Source: Candidatus Baldrarchaeota archaeon (GTDB lineage: Archaea; Asgardarchaeota; Baldrarchaeia; Baldrarchaeales; DXJG01). From it: a DNA stretch of 5,831 nt. Under the pieces are notes generated by a model. That model was not told the origin of the DNA, did not search any database, and saw only the letters and a program-made list of their open reading frames with translations. The DNA is taken from the NCBI GenBank assembly GCA_030587435.1, contig JAUQZC010000034.1, positions 1-5,831 on the forward strand, given 5' to 3'. This document shows positions 5,507 to 5,831 of this stretch, piece after piece (positions within the stretch are counted from its first letter, which is position 1; each line of letters starts with the position of its first letter). The translations under genes were made by a program, and so were the position numbers.

Positions 5507-5831
5507 ATGGATAATGAAATTACATCATGGAAAATCAAAAGACTAAAAGAAGATGGAGTAGAAGAGTTGGAAGATTATATAGCCGTAGAATCGCCAATTA
5601 ACATATATGTAAATAATAGGTGCTTTGTTACGATTTTTGCGTTGCCTCAACTATTAAGGGAACTTGCAGTCGGACACTTGGTGGCCGAAGGGATCATAAA
5701 TAGTATTGAAGATATTTCCCAAATTGATGTAAGAAGAAACAATGTACTGGTCACTTTAAGTTCTTCTAATATTGATTTAGAAGAGTTTAAACTTCTTAAA
5801 TCCATAACAACGGAGTGCACCAGCATCGATA
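5507..5831 (+). CDS. fdhD: FdhD, formate dehydrogenase sulfur-carrier protein, N-terminal part (cut by right edge)
   Basis: FdhD transfers sulfur from a cysteine desulfurase to the molybdenum/tungsten bis-pterin cofactor, a step required for active formate dehydrogenase. About 108 residues are visible of the usual 230-280. The diagnostic N-terminal blocks are present: IAVESPINIYVN (residues 26-37) corresponds to the family's V.EEPL.I.VN, and LRELAVGHLVAEGII (49-63) matches the eLa.GfL..EGii block. The visible part ends at TTECTSID, near where the sulfur-carrying cysteine loop is expected, so the catalytic motif cannot be fully judged; the TTEC cysteine may belong to it. The ATG at 5507 has a G-rich ribosome site 7 bases upstream. 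The gene follows the RACo gene by 47 bases on the same strand, implying shared expression and a link between formate oxidation and corrinoid methyl transfer. Some archaeal FdhD-like proteins serve other Mo/W enzymes, so the formate dehydrogenase partner is inferred. Confidence 0.88.
   Translation, partial: MDNEITSWKIKRLKEDGVEELEDYIAVESPINIYVNNRCFVTIFALPQLLRELAVGHLVAEGIINSIEDISQIDVRRNNVLVTLSSSNIDLEEFKLLKSITTECTSID

Noticed and set aside
1..5831. CRISPR array, tRNA, insertion sequence or attachment site
   Set aside because: I saw no regularly spaced repeats, no cloverleaf with a T-loop signature, no transposase or integrase fragments and no terminal inverted repeats with target duplications.

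Overview
The window looks like a low-GC archaeal chromosome. The signs are TATA-like boxes about 25 bases before several predicted transcript starts, Shine-Dalgarno sites of the GGAG/GGTG type, a threonine synthase with an N-terminal zinc ribbon, and a candidate C/D box guide RNA, a class known from archaea and eukaryotes. A RACo-type corrinoid activator followed by FdhD fits an anaerobe with one-carbon (methyl/formate) metabolism. Bathyarchaeia or a related lineage would be a reasonable guess, but the sequence alone does not prove it.

Left part, minus strand: the 5' part of a threonine synthase gene (positions 533 to 1, running off the left edge), preceded by a 247-base gap with a good TATA box and a roughly 90-base leader. 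Upstream of it on the same strand lies a complete 3-methyladenine DNA glycosylase (AAG/MPG family, 1425 to 781). Nothing suggests the two genes are functionally linked.

Middle, 1426-1856: a 431-base divergent intergenic region. It holds the glycosylase promoter, a near-palindrome, and, on the minus strand at about 1551-1620, a candidate C/D box small RNA. The guide next to its D box is complementary to the conserved 23S rRNA peptidyl-transferase segment CUACCCCAGGG. This is the most notable item in the window. The region ends with a TATA box for the rightward genes.

Right part, plus strand: a probable two-gene operon of an unrecognised 366-residue protein (1857-2957) and a small BsuPI-like intracellular proteinase-inhibitor-fold protein (2975-3367). 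A 175-base intergenic region follows, rich in repeats and promoter-like elements. Next comes a 638-residue [2Fe-2S]/ASKHA ATPase of the RACo family (3543-5459), which reductively reactivates corrinoid proteins. After 47 bases, fdhD begins (5507 onward, truncated by the right edge); its product sulfurates the formate dehydrogenase cofactor. The last two genes plausibly serve the same one-carbon energy metabolism.

Start codons other than ATG are common here: TTG for threonine synthase and the BsuPI-like gene, GTG for RACo, and GTG or TTG for the glycosylase. The first two are supported by well-placed Shine-Dalgarno sites.
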